Origin: Bacteroidales bacterium UBA3709
Lineage (GTDB): Bacteria; Bacteroidota; Bacteroidia; Bacteroidales; UBA932
Assembly: GCA_002372015.1 (NCBI GenBank)
Contig: DFIA01000031.1
Coordinates: 1-25,129, forward strand
Length of the DNA: 25,129 bases
Reading direction: 5' to 3'
The notes beneath the pieces are model-generated. The model saw only the letters and a list, made by a program, of their open reading frames with translations. It ran no database searches and was not told where the DNA came from. A program made the position numbers and the translations under genes. Below, one piece after another: positions 8,338-15,918 of this stretch; within the stretch, counting starts at the first letter, position 1, and each line of letters begins with the position of its first letter.

Positions 8338-9069
8338 ATGAAAAATGTTTTAGGCTGTATATTGGTAAAGCGCCCGGTGTTTTTGCCGGTGCTATTGCTG
8401 TTATTTGCAGTTTTTATACTCTTTGCTGAAAAAGCTGCAGCCCAAGACACAGACGATATTATTAAACAATATGGATATGTTATAATAAAGGAGGCACCGC
8501 CAAGAATCTTGGATAGCGTTGCAGCTGCTTATCAGGGCACATGGAAGTATGAAAATAAAGAAGAGGGAATAGAGTTTATTGTAAAGCTGAGATGTGCCAG
8601 TTTCATTAATATGTTTTTTCTGGAGAGAGATCAAATAACAATAGCCGGAGCTTACAAAATAACAAGAAATGGAGAAGTTATAGAAGACAACCTGTCGTGT
8701 TTAGACTGCCTCAAAAATGAAACTGTGCTTCTTACTGGTCTCAACCATCTGCTTTTTGATGGAGCCCCTATTCAAGGAGATGCTGCTTTCCCTCAGAATC
8801 TGCCATTCGTTCCGGATTTCATATTCCGTGACAGAACTACAAAAAAAGAAAGTAAGCTTTTTTACATACGCACAGATTCCATGAATTCTTCCAACAACCG
8901 TCTGTACTGGGATTTTTCCGACAGAAATCATAACTGGTTAGCAAATGAGGAGTTTAGAGTTATGACCCGAGAGCAGTATGAAGAGGAACAGAGAAGAGAA
9001 AAGGCCGGATTTACTGTTCCGGAAAAATGTGTGCTTACAAGAGTATCGCACTCTGTTTATGATGATTAA
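8338..9069 (+). CDS. secreted protein of unknown function
   Basis: This protein of 243 residues has a clear N-terminal signal peptide (hydrophobic residues about 13-31, ending EKAAAQ). The mature part begins DTDDIIKQYGYVII. It contains YQGTWKYENKEEGIEFIVKLR, which recalls small Bacteroidota secreted domains of the DUF6705 type (a GTW strand followed by an alternating beta-strand); this is a weak resemblance from memory. Two Cys pairs are possible (SCLDC, and C near the end). No catalytic motif is seen. The start is the ATG at 8338 after an A/T-rich leader. It is flanked on both sides by copies of the hairpin repeat, suggesting an accessory locus. Confidence 0.7.
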   Translation: MKNVLGCILVKRPVFLPVLLLLFAVFILFAEKAAAQDTDDIIKQYGYVIIKEAPPRILDSVAAAYQGTWKYENKEEGIEFIVKLRCASFINMFFLERDQITIAGAYKITRNGEVIEDNLSCLDCLKNETVLLTGLNHLLFDGAPIQGDAAFPQNLPFVPDFIFRDRTTKKESKLFYIRTDSMNSSNNRLYWDFSDRNHNWLANEEFRVMTREQYEEEQRREKAGFTVPEKCVLTRVSHSVYDD

Positions 9070-9108
9070 CAAAAAGCGCACAATAAAACCGACGCCTTGT
9101 TTGCGTAA

Positions 9109-9224
9109 AACTTTTCGATAAACCAAATGAGCAAAGACAAGCTTGCTTAGATTTGCCATGGCGAGAAAAGTTCTATAGAAAAGTTGCACTGAAAAGTTGC
9201 AGTAAAAAGCTGCGTGAAAACGAA
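9109..9224 (+). repeat. hairpin-core repeat with four-unit 13-base tail
   Basis: Outer arms AACTTTTC (9109-9116) and GAAAAGTT (9165-9172) are perfectly complementary. Inside, CAAAT and GAGCAA (9124-9134) can pair with TTGCTT (9143-9148) and ATTTG (9151-9155). The core is followed without a gap by a tail with exact 13-base spacing: AGTTCTATAGAAA (9169), AGTTGCACTGAAA (9182), AGTTGCAGTAAAA (9195) and AGCTGCGTGAAAACGAA (9208-9224). It lies between the secreted-protein gene and the peptidase fragment. Confidence 0.85.
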
Positions 9225-9260
9225 GCGCAATATCTTGATAACAGATTTTATTCAACACAT

Positions 9261-9290
9261 TTTGAAAATGTTCCAGATTTTGTATATTTG
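9261..9290 (+). promoter_or_regulatory. Bacteroidota-type promoter before the C10 peptidase fragment
   Basis: TTTG (9261-9264) is followed after 18 bases by TATATTTG (9283-9290), matching TTTG-N~19-TAnnTTTG. Transcription would begin near 9297, about 35 bases before the first ATG (9331). It starts 37 bases after the repeat's end, so it may have been brought in or uncovered when the peptidase gene lost its front half. Confidence 0.5.
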
Positions 9291-9330
9291 TTAAAAGATT
9301 CTGACCATAATCCATAATCTACAGAATCCT

Positions 9331-9738
9331 ATGACCCACAAACAAATGCCGATATTTATTACCGACACCTTTTTTTTATATACTTTAATTAATTTACTTA
9401 TGAAAAACAAAATCATCAACATGCTTGATAATGGCAGCCCTGTTCTTATAGGCGCAGACAGAAAAGAAAATGGAAAAAGGCATGGGCACTTCTGGGTTAT
9501 AGATGGTTACAGGCTACAGAACCAAGTCGGTTCCAATCATCACGTGTATGGACAAAGGTATCTTATGCATTGCAACTGGGGTTGGGGAGGAGTCGCTAAC
9601 GGCTATTATGTATCAAAGGTTTTTGATTTACGCACAGGTGCAGAGGAAATGGACCCTTGTGATACCGACACTTCTACTATGCCACGACATTACCATTATG
9701 CCTATAGAACAGTAACATATACAAATCCAAATCGCTAA
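9331..9738 (+). pseudogene. C-terminal fragment of a C10-family (streptopain-like) cysteine peptidase
   Basis: The 135-residue frame matches only the last third of C10 peptidases (streptopain, PrtT and Bacteroides Bfp-type thiol proteases). The segment VLIGADRKENGKRHGHFWVIDGY carries the catalytic-His block (H53). HCNWGWGGVANGYY (80-93) carries the conserved Trp/Gly block, and FDLRTG and YRTVTYTNPNR follow as in the family end. The prodomain and the catalytic Cys region, which should lie ~150 residues upstream, are absent; the upstream bases are a repeat element. Homology seems to begin near the in-frame ATG at 9400 (MKNKIINML). Without the Cys it cannot be an active peptidase. A promoter-like site at 9261-9290 and an intact frame mean it may still be expressed. 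The next gene starts four bases after its stop. Confidence 0.75.
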
Positions 9739-9742
9739 CATT

Positions 9743-10540
9743 ATGAGAAAATATAGGAACACAAATATTTGCAATATTTGTTTTTTGCTTCTAAGTTCTC
9801 TGTTTTTATTGTATGCTTGCACTCCTCGGCGTGTTGAAAAGGCTATAACACTTACTTTTAGGTCGTTTGTCGGAAGATATGCTTTTGTAGGAGAAGACTT
9901 ATTTTTAGAGAGTCCTGTGGAAAGGGCTATAACTCTTAAAGGAAGAATTATAGGGTCTTCCGTATATGATGACAAGCGCGAGGATAAAATACGCATTTAT
10001 GACAGCCTGTGTCTGAAAAATGGCGATATGTCTTACAACAGGTCGGTGAGTGGCATGCCTAAACCTCTTGGGATCGTTGCTTCGGGAGTAAATTTTATCA
10101 AGACAGATATAACCTGCACAAGAGATTTCAGTGCCGGCCTTCCAGCCGGTTCTTCTCTGGCAGGTATCGTAAGATTTATGTCAAGTTCCCTTTATCCTTT
10201 TATTAAATCTGGATATACAAAAACATACGACTATACACAGGAATTGCCTGAACCTTACAAAAGTCTCGGGCAAAAGTATGTCCATCTTTACTTTGAAGAA
10301 TACTCTCAGTTTAGGCCCTTAAGCAAAACAGAAGCACCATTATTTCCGATAAACAAAATTGCAACAGAACTGAACAAAGAAGATTTGACTCTTGTAGGGT
10401 TGTGGGAGTCTGGTGTTGGCAATATAGGTACCCTGTATTTTGAAGAACTGCCCGAGACCTCCGGAGAGTATGAGATAGTTGTAAAGCTTTATGGCGATGA
10501 CGGAAAGACATATTCAGGGAGTATTGTAATGAATTTCTGA
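9743..10540 (+). CDS. lipoprotein of unknown function, linked to the C10 peptidase fragment
   Basis: This protein of 265 residues has a hydrophobic segment from about 13 to 25 and a lipobox-like FLLYAC (Cys26), so it is probably a lipoprotein. The mature part is mostly beta-strand-like, ending in GEYEIVVKLYGDDGKTYSGSIVMNF, a typical last strand pair. No enzyme motif is recognised. It begins four bases after the peptidase fragment and must share its transcript. In Bacteroides, C10 peptidase genes are often followed by small exported staphostatin-like inhibitors; position suggests an analogous partner, but this protein is larger and I see no sequence proof. A strong hairpin terminator follows at 10634. 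Confidence 0.7.
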   Translation: MRKYRNTNICNICFLLLSSLFLLYACTPRRVEKAITLTFRSFVGRYAFVGEDLFLESPVERAITLKGRIIGSSVYDDKREDKIRIYDSLCLKNGDMSYNRSVSGMPKPLGIVASGVNFIKTDITCTRDFSAGLPAGSSLAGIVRFMSSSLYPFIKSGYTKTYDYTQELPEPYKSLGQKYVHLYFEEYSQFRPLSKTEAPLFPINKIATELNKEDLTLVGLWESGVGNIGTLYFEELPETSGEYEIVVKLYGDDGKTYSGSIVMNF

Positions 10541-10633
10541 GTAAACGCCACAAGTATCTAAGTACGAGAGAAGAAATTCAGTATAGAACCTGTACTACTT
10601 GAGCAAGACATAAACAAAGCTTAGCGAGCCATT

Positions 10634-10669
10634 AGGAGATTGCCATACTGCGGTAATCTCCTTTTTTTT
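10634..10669 (+). terminator. intrinsic terminator after the C10 fragment-lipoprotein unit
   Basis: AGGAGATTGCC (10634-10644) pairs with GGTAATCTCCT (10652-10662), 11 base pairs with one G-U, a seven-base loop, then eight T. It is a textbook rho-independent terminator about 94 bases after the lipoprotein stop. Confidence 0.88.
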
Positions 10670-10778
10670 AGGCAGAATTCGCTCAATATGCTTTGCGGGT
10701 GTTCTGGGTTTTGTCCATTGTTAAAGACGCAGTGTGATTAAAAAGATGAGTAATAATTATATCTTTGTACAAGATATA

Positions 10779-10883
10779 ACCTTTTCGATAAGCCAAATGA
10801 GCAAAGGCAAGCTTGCTTGAGTTTGCCATGGCGGTAAAAAGTTCTATAGAAAAGTTGCAATGAAAAGCTGCAGTAAAAACGAA
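10779..10883 (+). repeat. hairpin-core repeat with three-unit 13-base tail
   Basis: The core starts ACCTTTTCGATAAGCC and runs through TTTGCCATGGCGG. The variable tip is GCAAGCTTGCTTGAG. The tail units are AGTTCTATAGAAA (10840), AGTTGCAATGAAA (10853) and AGCTGCAGTAAAA (10866), closed by ACGAA (10879-10883). The right outer arm is altered (GGTAAAAAGTT), so the outer stem is imperfect. It lies 100 bases before the OmpA lipoprotein start. Confidence 0.85.
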
Positions 10884-10985
10884 CCATAGCCCGTGTTTGT
10901 CTGATGTTGTTTTGTGGTTATGTATGTTTTTTATAAATTGCGATACTCATTTAATATTTATTTTAATACTTTAAGTTTAAGCCGT

Positions 10986-11669
10986 ATGAAAAAAATAGTT
11001 ATCGTTCTTATGTGCGCTCTCCTTATAGTTTCGGGATGCGGCAGTATGTACAAGACAACTTCCGGCGGTCTGATTGGAGGCGGTGCTGGTGCTGCTATCG
11101 GGGCAGGTCTTGGCGCTTTAATAGGTAAAGGTAAGGGTGCTGCAATAGGTGCTGCAATAGGTAGTGCCGTTGGTGCCGGAGCCGGTGTTATTATCGGCAG
11201 AAAGATGGACAAAAAGGCAGAACAACTGCAGAAAGAGCTTGAAAATGCAAAGGTTGAGACTGTTACAGATGTAAACGGTCTCGAAGCTATCAAAATAACT
11301 TTTAACAGTGGTTTGTTGTTCAAAACCGGTAAGTCTGATCTTTCTGTAGCATCTAAAGAAGATTTGGCAAAATTTGCTGCTTCTATGAAAGATATGGCGG
11401 AAACTGATATTACAATATATGGGCATACCGATAATACAGGCAGTGCTCAGGTTAATGAAAAGCTTTCTCTTGAAAGAGCCGGAGCTGTGAGAAGCTATCT
11501 GAGGTCTCTTGGAATCTTGGATTCAAGAATGATTAGTGAGGGTAAATCTTACAACGAGCCGGTAGCAGACAACACTACAGAAGAAGGAAGAAAGCAGAAC
11601 AGAAGAGTTGAAGTTTATATCACTGCCAACAAAGCTATGATTGAGCAGGCAGAAGCAGAGGCAAACTAA
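10986..11669 (+). CDS. OmpA-family lipoprotein with glycine-zipper domain (YiaD-like)
   Basis: The start is ATG 10986, where the lipoprotein signal begins (MKKIVIVLMCALLIVSGC, lipid Cys18); the frame upstream is non-signal-like. The protein is 227 residues. Residues ~25-75 are a glycine zipper (repeated GAxIGxxxG), likely membrane-inserting. Residues ~110-220 form an OmpA C-terminal peptidoglycan-binding domain, with FNSGLLFKTGKSDLS, YGHTDNTGS, LSLERAGAVRSYL and NRRVEVYI. The HTDNTGS Asp and the NRRVEV Arg are the residues that contact diaminopimelate in this family. It probably anchors the outer membrane to peptidoglycan. Upstream is a repeat copy; a bidirectional terminator follows. Confidence 0.93.
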   Translation: MKKIVIVLMCALLIVSGCGSMYKTTSGGLIGGGAGAAIGAGLGALIGKGKGAAIGAAIGSAVGAGAGVIIGRKMDKKAEQLQKELENAKVETVTDVNGLEAIKITFNSGLLFKTGKSDLSVASKEDLAKFAASMKDMAETDITIYGHTDNTGSAQVNEKLSLERAGAVRSYLRSLGILDSRMISEGKSYNEPVADNTTEEGRKQNRRVEVYITANKAMIEQAEAEAN

Positions 11670-11691
11670 ACTTTTTAGCATACAATAGACA

Positions 11692-11723
11692 AAATGAGGG
11701 CGGCTAAAAAGCCGTCCTCATTT
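11692..11723. terminator. bidirectional terminator between ompA-like gene and M3 peptidase
   Basis: AAATGAGGGCGGCT (11692-11705) pairs with AGCCGTCCTCATTT (11710-11723), 14 base pairs with one G-U and a four-A loop. T runs are short (TTT plus GTT on the plus strand, TTTT on the minus). It lies between two convergent genes, 23 and 19 bases from their stops, and probably serves both. Confidence 0.78.
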
Positions 11724-11741
11724 GTTAAACGATTGATACTG

Positions 11742-13772
11742 TTAGTCTAAGAGGCCTCTTGCCCTTAGCATAGCCTTAGGGTCTGGCTGACCACCCTTGA
11801 ACATTTCGTAGAGTACCATAGGCTCCTCACTACCTCCTTTTTCAAGGAAAGTTTTGCGGAACTTTTCAGCAACTTCTTTATTGTATATGCCTTGTTGGGT
11901 AAAGTAGTCAAATGCATCTTTGTCCAACACTTCGCTCCATAGGTAACCATAATAGCCGGCACTATATCCAGAATTGAAAATATGATTGAAATAGGTAGTG
12001 CGGTATCTTGGTATAATTTCGTCTATCAGTCCCATCTCTTTGCATACCTTCTTTTCAAATTCTGCTATGTCTATGCCTTCCAGTTCTTCTAAGGTGAGTT
12101 GATGCCACTTCATGTCTAAAATAGAAGCAGCAGCAAGCTCTGCAGTCATGAAGCCCTGGTTAAATTTATTAGAATTATTTATCTTGGCTACAAGAGAATC
12201 TGGAATTATTTCTCCGCTCTGGTAGTGCTTTGCATAACGTGCAAGAATCTCAGGTTGAAAAGCCCAGTTTTCGTTGAATTGAGAGAATGTTTCAACAAAA
12301 TCTCTTGTAACACTTGTTCCGCTTACAGAAACATAGTGGCACTTAGTAAGGAGCCCGTGAAGGGCGTGCCCAAATTCGTGGAACATGGTTTCTACCTGAT
12401 CTATGGTAAGGAGTCCTGGCAAGTTGGCAGTAGGAGCGTTAAAGTTAGCCACATTAACTATAATAGGGCGCACGTCTTCTCCTTTCTTATTGTAGTATTG
12501 CTCTCTGAAATTGTTCATCCACGCTCCACCTCTCTTGGTGCTTCTTGGGAAGTAGTCTGTGAAGAAGATTCCTACAAGCGAGCCATCGGCATCTGTAATC
12601 TTAAAAGCCTCTACTTCCGGATTATATACCGGAACATCTTTCAGCGGCTCTACATTGATACCATAGAGCACATTGGCAGCGTAGAATATACCGTTTCTTA
12701 CATTTTCCATTCTGAAATAAGGCTTGGTGAGGCTCTCGTCCAAGTCGAACTTGGCCTTTCTAACTCTTTCTGCATAATAGAACCAATCCCATGGTTCAAT
12801 CTTGCTGCCGGCAGGGAGTATTCCTGCCTTAATATCTTCGTCCATGATTTTTTGCATATCATAGACTTCTTCTTTGGCTTTCTTAACAGCGGCAGTTATC
12901 ACTTCATTCAAAAAGGCATCTACGGTTTGAGGTGTGCGAGCCATTTTATTGTCTAATTGATATGTGGCAAAATTTTCAAAGCCGAGTAATTTGGCTTTTT
13001 TAGCCTTTAGTCTGAGAATTTTTAGACAGTTCTCTTTGTTGTCGTAGTTGTCGGAATGATTAGCACGGTTTGAATAAGCTTCAAACATAGCCTTTCTTCT
13101 TTCTCTGTCTGAGCAGTTTGTCATCTCATCAGAATAGGCAGAAACAGGGATTCCAAACTCTTCCTTAAAAGCATTATTCTGGGCGAGCAGATTGTTGCCA
13201 AATTCGTGCTGAATATTAGAAAGTTGCTGGTTTATAGCGGCAAGTTCTTCCTGTTCTTGCGCAGAGAGAGCTACACCGTTTCTTGTAAAGGCTTGGTAGA
13301 GCTTTTTGAGCACCATCTGTTGTTCTCTGTTCAATGCAGATTGGTCTGCCTCATATATGGTCTTAACTCTTTCAAAAAGTTTCCTGTTCATAAAAATCTC
13401 GTCGTTATGGACAGTAAGCAGCTCGTTTGCAGTCTTTTCAATTTCGTTTAACGTAGTATCTGCATCTGTTTCTGCAAGGTTGTAAAGCACACCTGTAACC
13501 TTTGCAAGCAAGCCGCCGGAAAGTTCGTAGGCCGCAATAGTGTTCTCAAAGGTGGGTGCTTGCGGATTGTCTATAATGGCAGCAATTTCTTGTTTTTGTT
13601 CTTCTATGCCTTGTTTTATAGCCGGCAGATAGTGTTCTGTTTTTATCTGTTCAAAAGGCGGTATGCCATAAGGAGTATTCCATTCCGTTAGGAAAGGGTT
13701 CTGCTGTCGTGTGCAGGAAATAGTTGCCATAAGCAATACGGTAGTAAGTAAAATAAATGTTTTAGTTTTCAT
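11742..13772 (-). CDS. dcp: M3-family peptidyl-dipeptidase (Dcp-like), lipoprotein
   Basis: The start is ATG 13772 (MKTKTFILLTTVLLMATISC), giving 676 residues with a lipobox ending at Cys20. It is therefore probably membrane-anchored and periplasmic rather than cytosolic as in E. coli Dcp. The zinc site is HEFGH (465-469), with the third ligand Glu494 in DFVETFSQF. The mature N-terminus NPFLTEWNTPYGIPPFEQIKTEHYLPAI is typical of the Dcp branch of family M3 (thimet-oligopeptidase fold). It removes C-terminal dipeptides from short peptides. It is single, convergent with the OmpA gene, and separated from the bat operon by a repeat tail at 13800-13855; no promoter matching the consensus is seen just upstream. 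Confidence 0.93.
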   Translation of the reverse strand: MKTKTFILLTTVLLMATISCTRQQNPFLTEWNTPYGIPPFEQIKTEHYLPAIKQGIEEQKQEIAAIIDNPQAPTFENTIAAYELSGGLLAKVTGVLYNLAETDADTTLNEIEKTANELLTVHNDEIFMNRKLFERVKTIYEADQSALNREQQMVLKKLYQAFTRNGVALSAQEQEELAAINQQLSNIQHEFGNNLLAQNNAFKEEFGIPVSAYSDEMTNCSDRERRKAMFEAYSNRANHSDNYDNKENCLKILRLKAKKAKLLGFENFATYQLDNKMARTPQTVDAFLNEVITAAVKKAKEEVYDMQKIMDEDIKAGILPAGSKIEPWDWFYYAERVRKAKFDLDESLTKPYFRMENVRNGIFYAANVLYGINVEPLKDVPVYNPEVEAFKITDADGSLVGIFFTDYFPRSTKRGGAWMNNFREQYYNKKGEDVRPIIVNVANFNAPTANLPGLLTIDQVETMFHEFGHALHGLLTKCHYVSVSGTSVTRDFVETFSQFNENWAFQPEILARYAKHYQSGEIIPDSLVAKINNSNKFNQGFMTAELAAASILDMKWHQLTLEELEGIDIAEFEKKVCKEMGLIDEIIPRYRTTYFNHIFNSGYSAGYYGYLWSEVLDKDAFDYFTQQGIYNKEVAEKFRKTFLEKGGSEEPMVLYEMFKGGQPDPKAMLRARGLLD

Positions 13773-13799
13773 AGGATATATAATGTTGTTGTTTACTAT

Positions 13800-13855
13800 T
13801 TCGTTTTTACGCAACTTTTCTATAGAACTTTTTACTGCAGCTTTTCATTGCAACT
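13800..13855 (-). repeat. four-unit 13-base repeat tail without hairpin core, inverted
   Basis: Read on the minus strand: AGTTGCAATGAAA (13855), AGCTGCAGTAAAA (13842), AGTTCTATAGAAA (13829), AGTTGCGTAAAAACGAA (13816-13800). The same modules occur at 9169-9224 and 10840-10883, but here AGTTCTATAGAAA is third rather than first, so the modules have been shuffled. It overlaps the end of the metallophosphoesterase gene and lies just upstream of dcp. Confidence 0.85.
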
Positions 13856-15907
13856 ATCATACTCCAACAGCAACACTACTCCATCCATTGTACTAACTAA
13901 CAACTGATTAGTTCCAATAGGAAGTGCGTAATTAATAAGAGCCTCAGAAATGTAGTGCTGCCAGGCCACAGAGCCATCGGCACAATTTAGGGCAAATATG
14001 CTGCCCCTTGATGTGCAGACAAACAGAAGCCCTTTGCCATCCTTCCCTACGTTATCTACCACGGTTATAGGAGAAGGGCCTATATCGTATTTGATTTCTG
14101 TTAAAGTTTGCCAGGCCGTAACTTCCGGAGCTGCTATCTTGAAAGAAGATTCGCCACTTGATTTTTGCCGTGCCTCTATAATTTTTTCTATCTTCTCTAT
14201 GGAGTAAGCTCTTACTGTATCTTTCATAGATTTGATATAGTAGTTACTAAGGTCGGGAGAAATACCTATAGCCTCTCTACCTCCGTAGATTTCAGAAAGT
14301 TGCTGCCCTGTTTTGGCATCTATTGCATAACTGACTCTGTTTGGAATCACCACAAATATCTTACCCTTAGATTTAACAGGCCAAACCTGGGCCGGAGAGT
14401 AATTGCGGAAACTTCCGGCTATATTCCATTCCCACTGCTTCTTTCCGGTCTTTGTATTAAAAGAATACAGACTATTACCCCAATCGCCAATTACAACCTG
14501 CTCATTATCTACATACGGACGAGATACAACAAAACCATTCATCTTATCGTAACTCCACCTTAATTTACCGTTAGACAGATTTATGGCCCTAAAGATACCA
14601 TCCGAAGCCCCTATATAAACTACGCCATCGTATATGTTGGCCGAGCCCAATACAGATTTATTACACTTGAATTTCCAGCGCAACCTACCATCCTTAGGAT
14701 TTAAACAATATATATAGCTATCAGAACTGCCCACAACAACATAATCGGCATACACCGCAGGTGTAGAAAATGTTTTACCTCCTGTCTGAAAACTCCACTT
14801 TTTACTGCCGGTTAGGGCATCCAACCCGTATATCATACCCGCTTCATCGGCAAAAATTACCACATCACCCTCTGATACCCCTTTCTTTACAGATGGTATG
14901 GCATTAAAGCCTTTCTTAGAATAAATCTGATTTGTTTTGCTGTAAATAGCCGCTGCAGAGCCTATATCTGCCTCATTTTCAAACCTCCATACTTCTTTAA
15001 CATTTGGAAAACAAGTATTAAAATCATTTGCAGAATGAGAGTAAATTACGTTGCTCGGATAAGGTTTTCCCTGGCTCATCCTCAGTGTAAACCATATATC
15101 TCCCTCAGAATCTCTACCCACAATTTTATCTCTGAAGGTAACTACAGAGCCTTTGATTTCTGCTACCACATAACCAATTTCTTTCTTGGGTGTAGCAAGT
15201 TGCGAACGTATTATTACCCCCGGCAAACCCTCATAATCCATAGGTTTATCTACATGCCAATGGCCCGAAAACACTAACTGGGTATTTTTTGTTTTTAGAA
15301 GTTCTATAACCTTATCGTACTGAAGAAGAGAAGTATCTAAAGGATAGTGATTGGCAAAGAAAAGAGGCTGGTCATCCGGTAATTTTCTAAGCTGCTCTTC
15401 TAACCAAACCATACTTTCCTTAGGCACAAGTGCCGGAGCCATTCTTATATTCGGCCCGCAGGGAGTTCCTATAAATTTATACCCTCCTGCCTCAAACTCA
15501 TATCTTTCATAACCAAAAATCTGGCTAAAAGAATTGGTACCACTCTCGCTCCATGTATTATCATGATTCCCCGGTATTATAAACCAAGGAACTTTCAGCT
15601 TGCTCAAAATAGACTTGGCCGATTCCAGTTCACTATCATAGCCAAAGTTGGCTATATCGCCATTTATCATTACAAACTGAATCTCCGAGTTTTTATTGAT
15701 ATCTTCTACGCACGCTGCCGTACTCTTCTCGCTTGGTGCGCCTACAGAAATATGAATATCGCTCATCAGAGCAAACTTTATGCTCCCGTCTGGCTTGGCC
15801 GGAATTTTTACCCCACTATAAGTTCCATTATTAAAAGTCTGAGCACACAAAAAGCTGCCAGTAGCCACAATAGCCACTATAGCAGCAACAAACTTTCTTA
15901 AATTCAT
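13832..15907 (-). CDS. exported metallophosphoesterase fused to a PQQ-type beta-propeller
   Basis: This protein of 691 residues has a signal peptide (MNLRKFVAAIVAIVATGSFLCAQ). Residues 44-240 are a calcineurin-like phosphoesterase with all metal-binding motifs: D50 and H52 (SDIH), D84 (NGDI), N115-H116 (GNHD), H187 (NHYPL), H216 and H218 (GHWH). Residues ~300-685 are PQQ/BamB-like propeller blades with repeated GLDALTGSKKW-, CLNPKDGRLRW- and AINLSNGKLRW-type motifs. It should act in the periplasm or at the outer membrane; substrate unknown. It starts 11 bases after batE, so it probably ends the bat transcript. The last seven codons (SCNEKLQ) and the stop are supplied by the repeat at 13800-13855, so the natural C-terminus has been replaced or extended. 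Confidence 0.88.
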   Translation of the reverse strand: MNLRKFVAAIVAIVATGSFLCAQTFNNGTYSGVKIPAKPDGSIKFALMSDIHISVGAPSEKSTAACVEDINKNSEIQFVMINGDIANFGYDSELESAKSILSKLKVPWFIIPGNHDNTWSESGTNSFSQIFGYERYEFEAGGYKFIGTPCGPNIRMAPALVPKESMVWLEEQLRKLPDDQPLFFANHYPLDTSLLQYDKVIELLKTKNTQLVFSGHWHVDKPMDYEGLPGVIIRSQLATPKKEIGYVVAEIKGSVVTFRDKIVGRDSEGDIWFTLRMSQGKPYPSNVIYSHSANDFNTCFPNVKEVWRFENEADIGSAAAIYSKTNQIYSKKGFNAIPSVKKGVSEGDVVIFADEAGMIYGLDALTGSKKWSFQTGGKTFSTPAVYADYVVVGSSDSYIYCLNPKDGRLRWKFKCNKSVLGSANIYDGVVYIGASDGIFRAINLSNGKLRWSYDKMNGFVVSRPYVDNEQVVIGDWGNSLYSFNTKTGKKQWEWNIAGSFRNYSPAQVWPVKSKGKIFVVIPNRVSYAIDAKTGQQLSEIYGGREAIGISPDLSNYYIKSMKDTVRAYSIEKIEKIIEARQKSSGESSFKIAAPEVTAWQTLTEIKYDIGPSPITVVDNVGKDGKGLLFVCTSRGSIFALNCADGSVAWQHYISEALINYALPIGTNQLLVSTMDGVVLLLEYDSCNEKLQ

Positions 15908-15918
15908 ATTTTTAGGCT

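Larger units (their letters stand above)
10541..10985. other. 445-base non-coding gap: terminator, repeat and ompA leader
   Basis: It holds the terminator of the lipoprotein unit (10634-10669), a repeat copy (10779-10883), and the upstream region of the OmpA lipoprotein. TATCTTTG at 10760-10767 fits the -7 consensus, but no TTG lies at the right distance. A second weak candidate is TTTG 10896-10899 with TATGTTTT 10923-10930 (spacing 23). If the first is used, the repeat lies in the ompA 5' leader. No gene is seen. Confidence 0.5.

Noticed and set aside
9045..9069. Shared SVYDD residues in the secreted protein (end) and the lipoprotein (near residue 75) as sign of common origin
   Set aside because: Only five residues match, in different contexts and with different codons; chance is enough.
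9503..9715. Alternative plus-strand frame overlapping the C10 fragment
   Set aside because: The frame at 9331-9738 carries the C10 motifs; the other frame shows no family feature.
12225..12956. 243-residue plus-strand frame opposite the M3 peptidase gene
   Set aside because: It is antisense to the zinc-site region of a clear M3 peptidase, with Cys/Ser/Phe/Ile-rich composition typical of a shadow frame.
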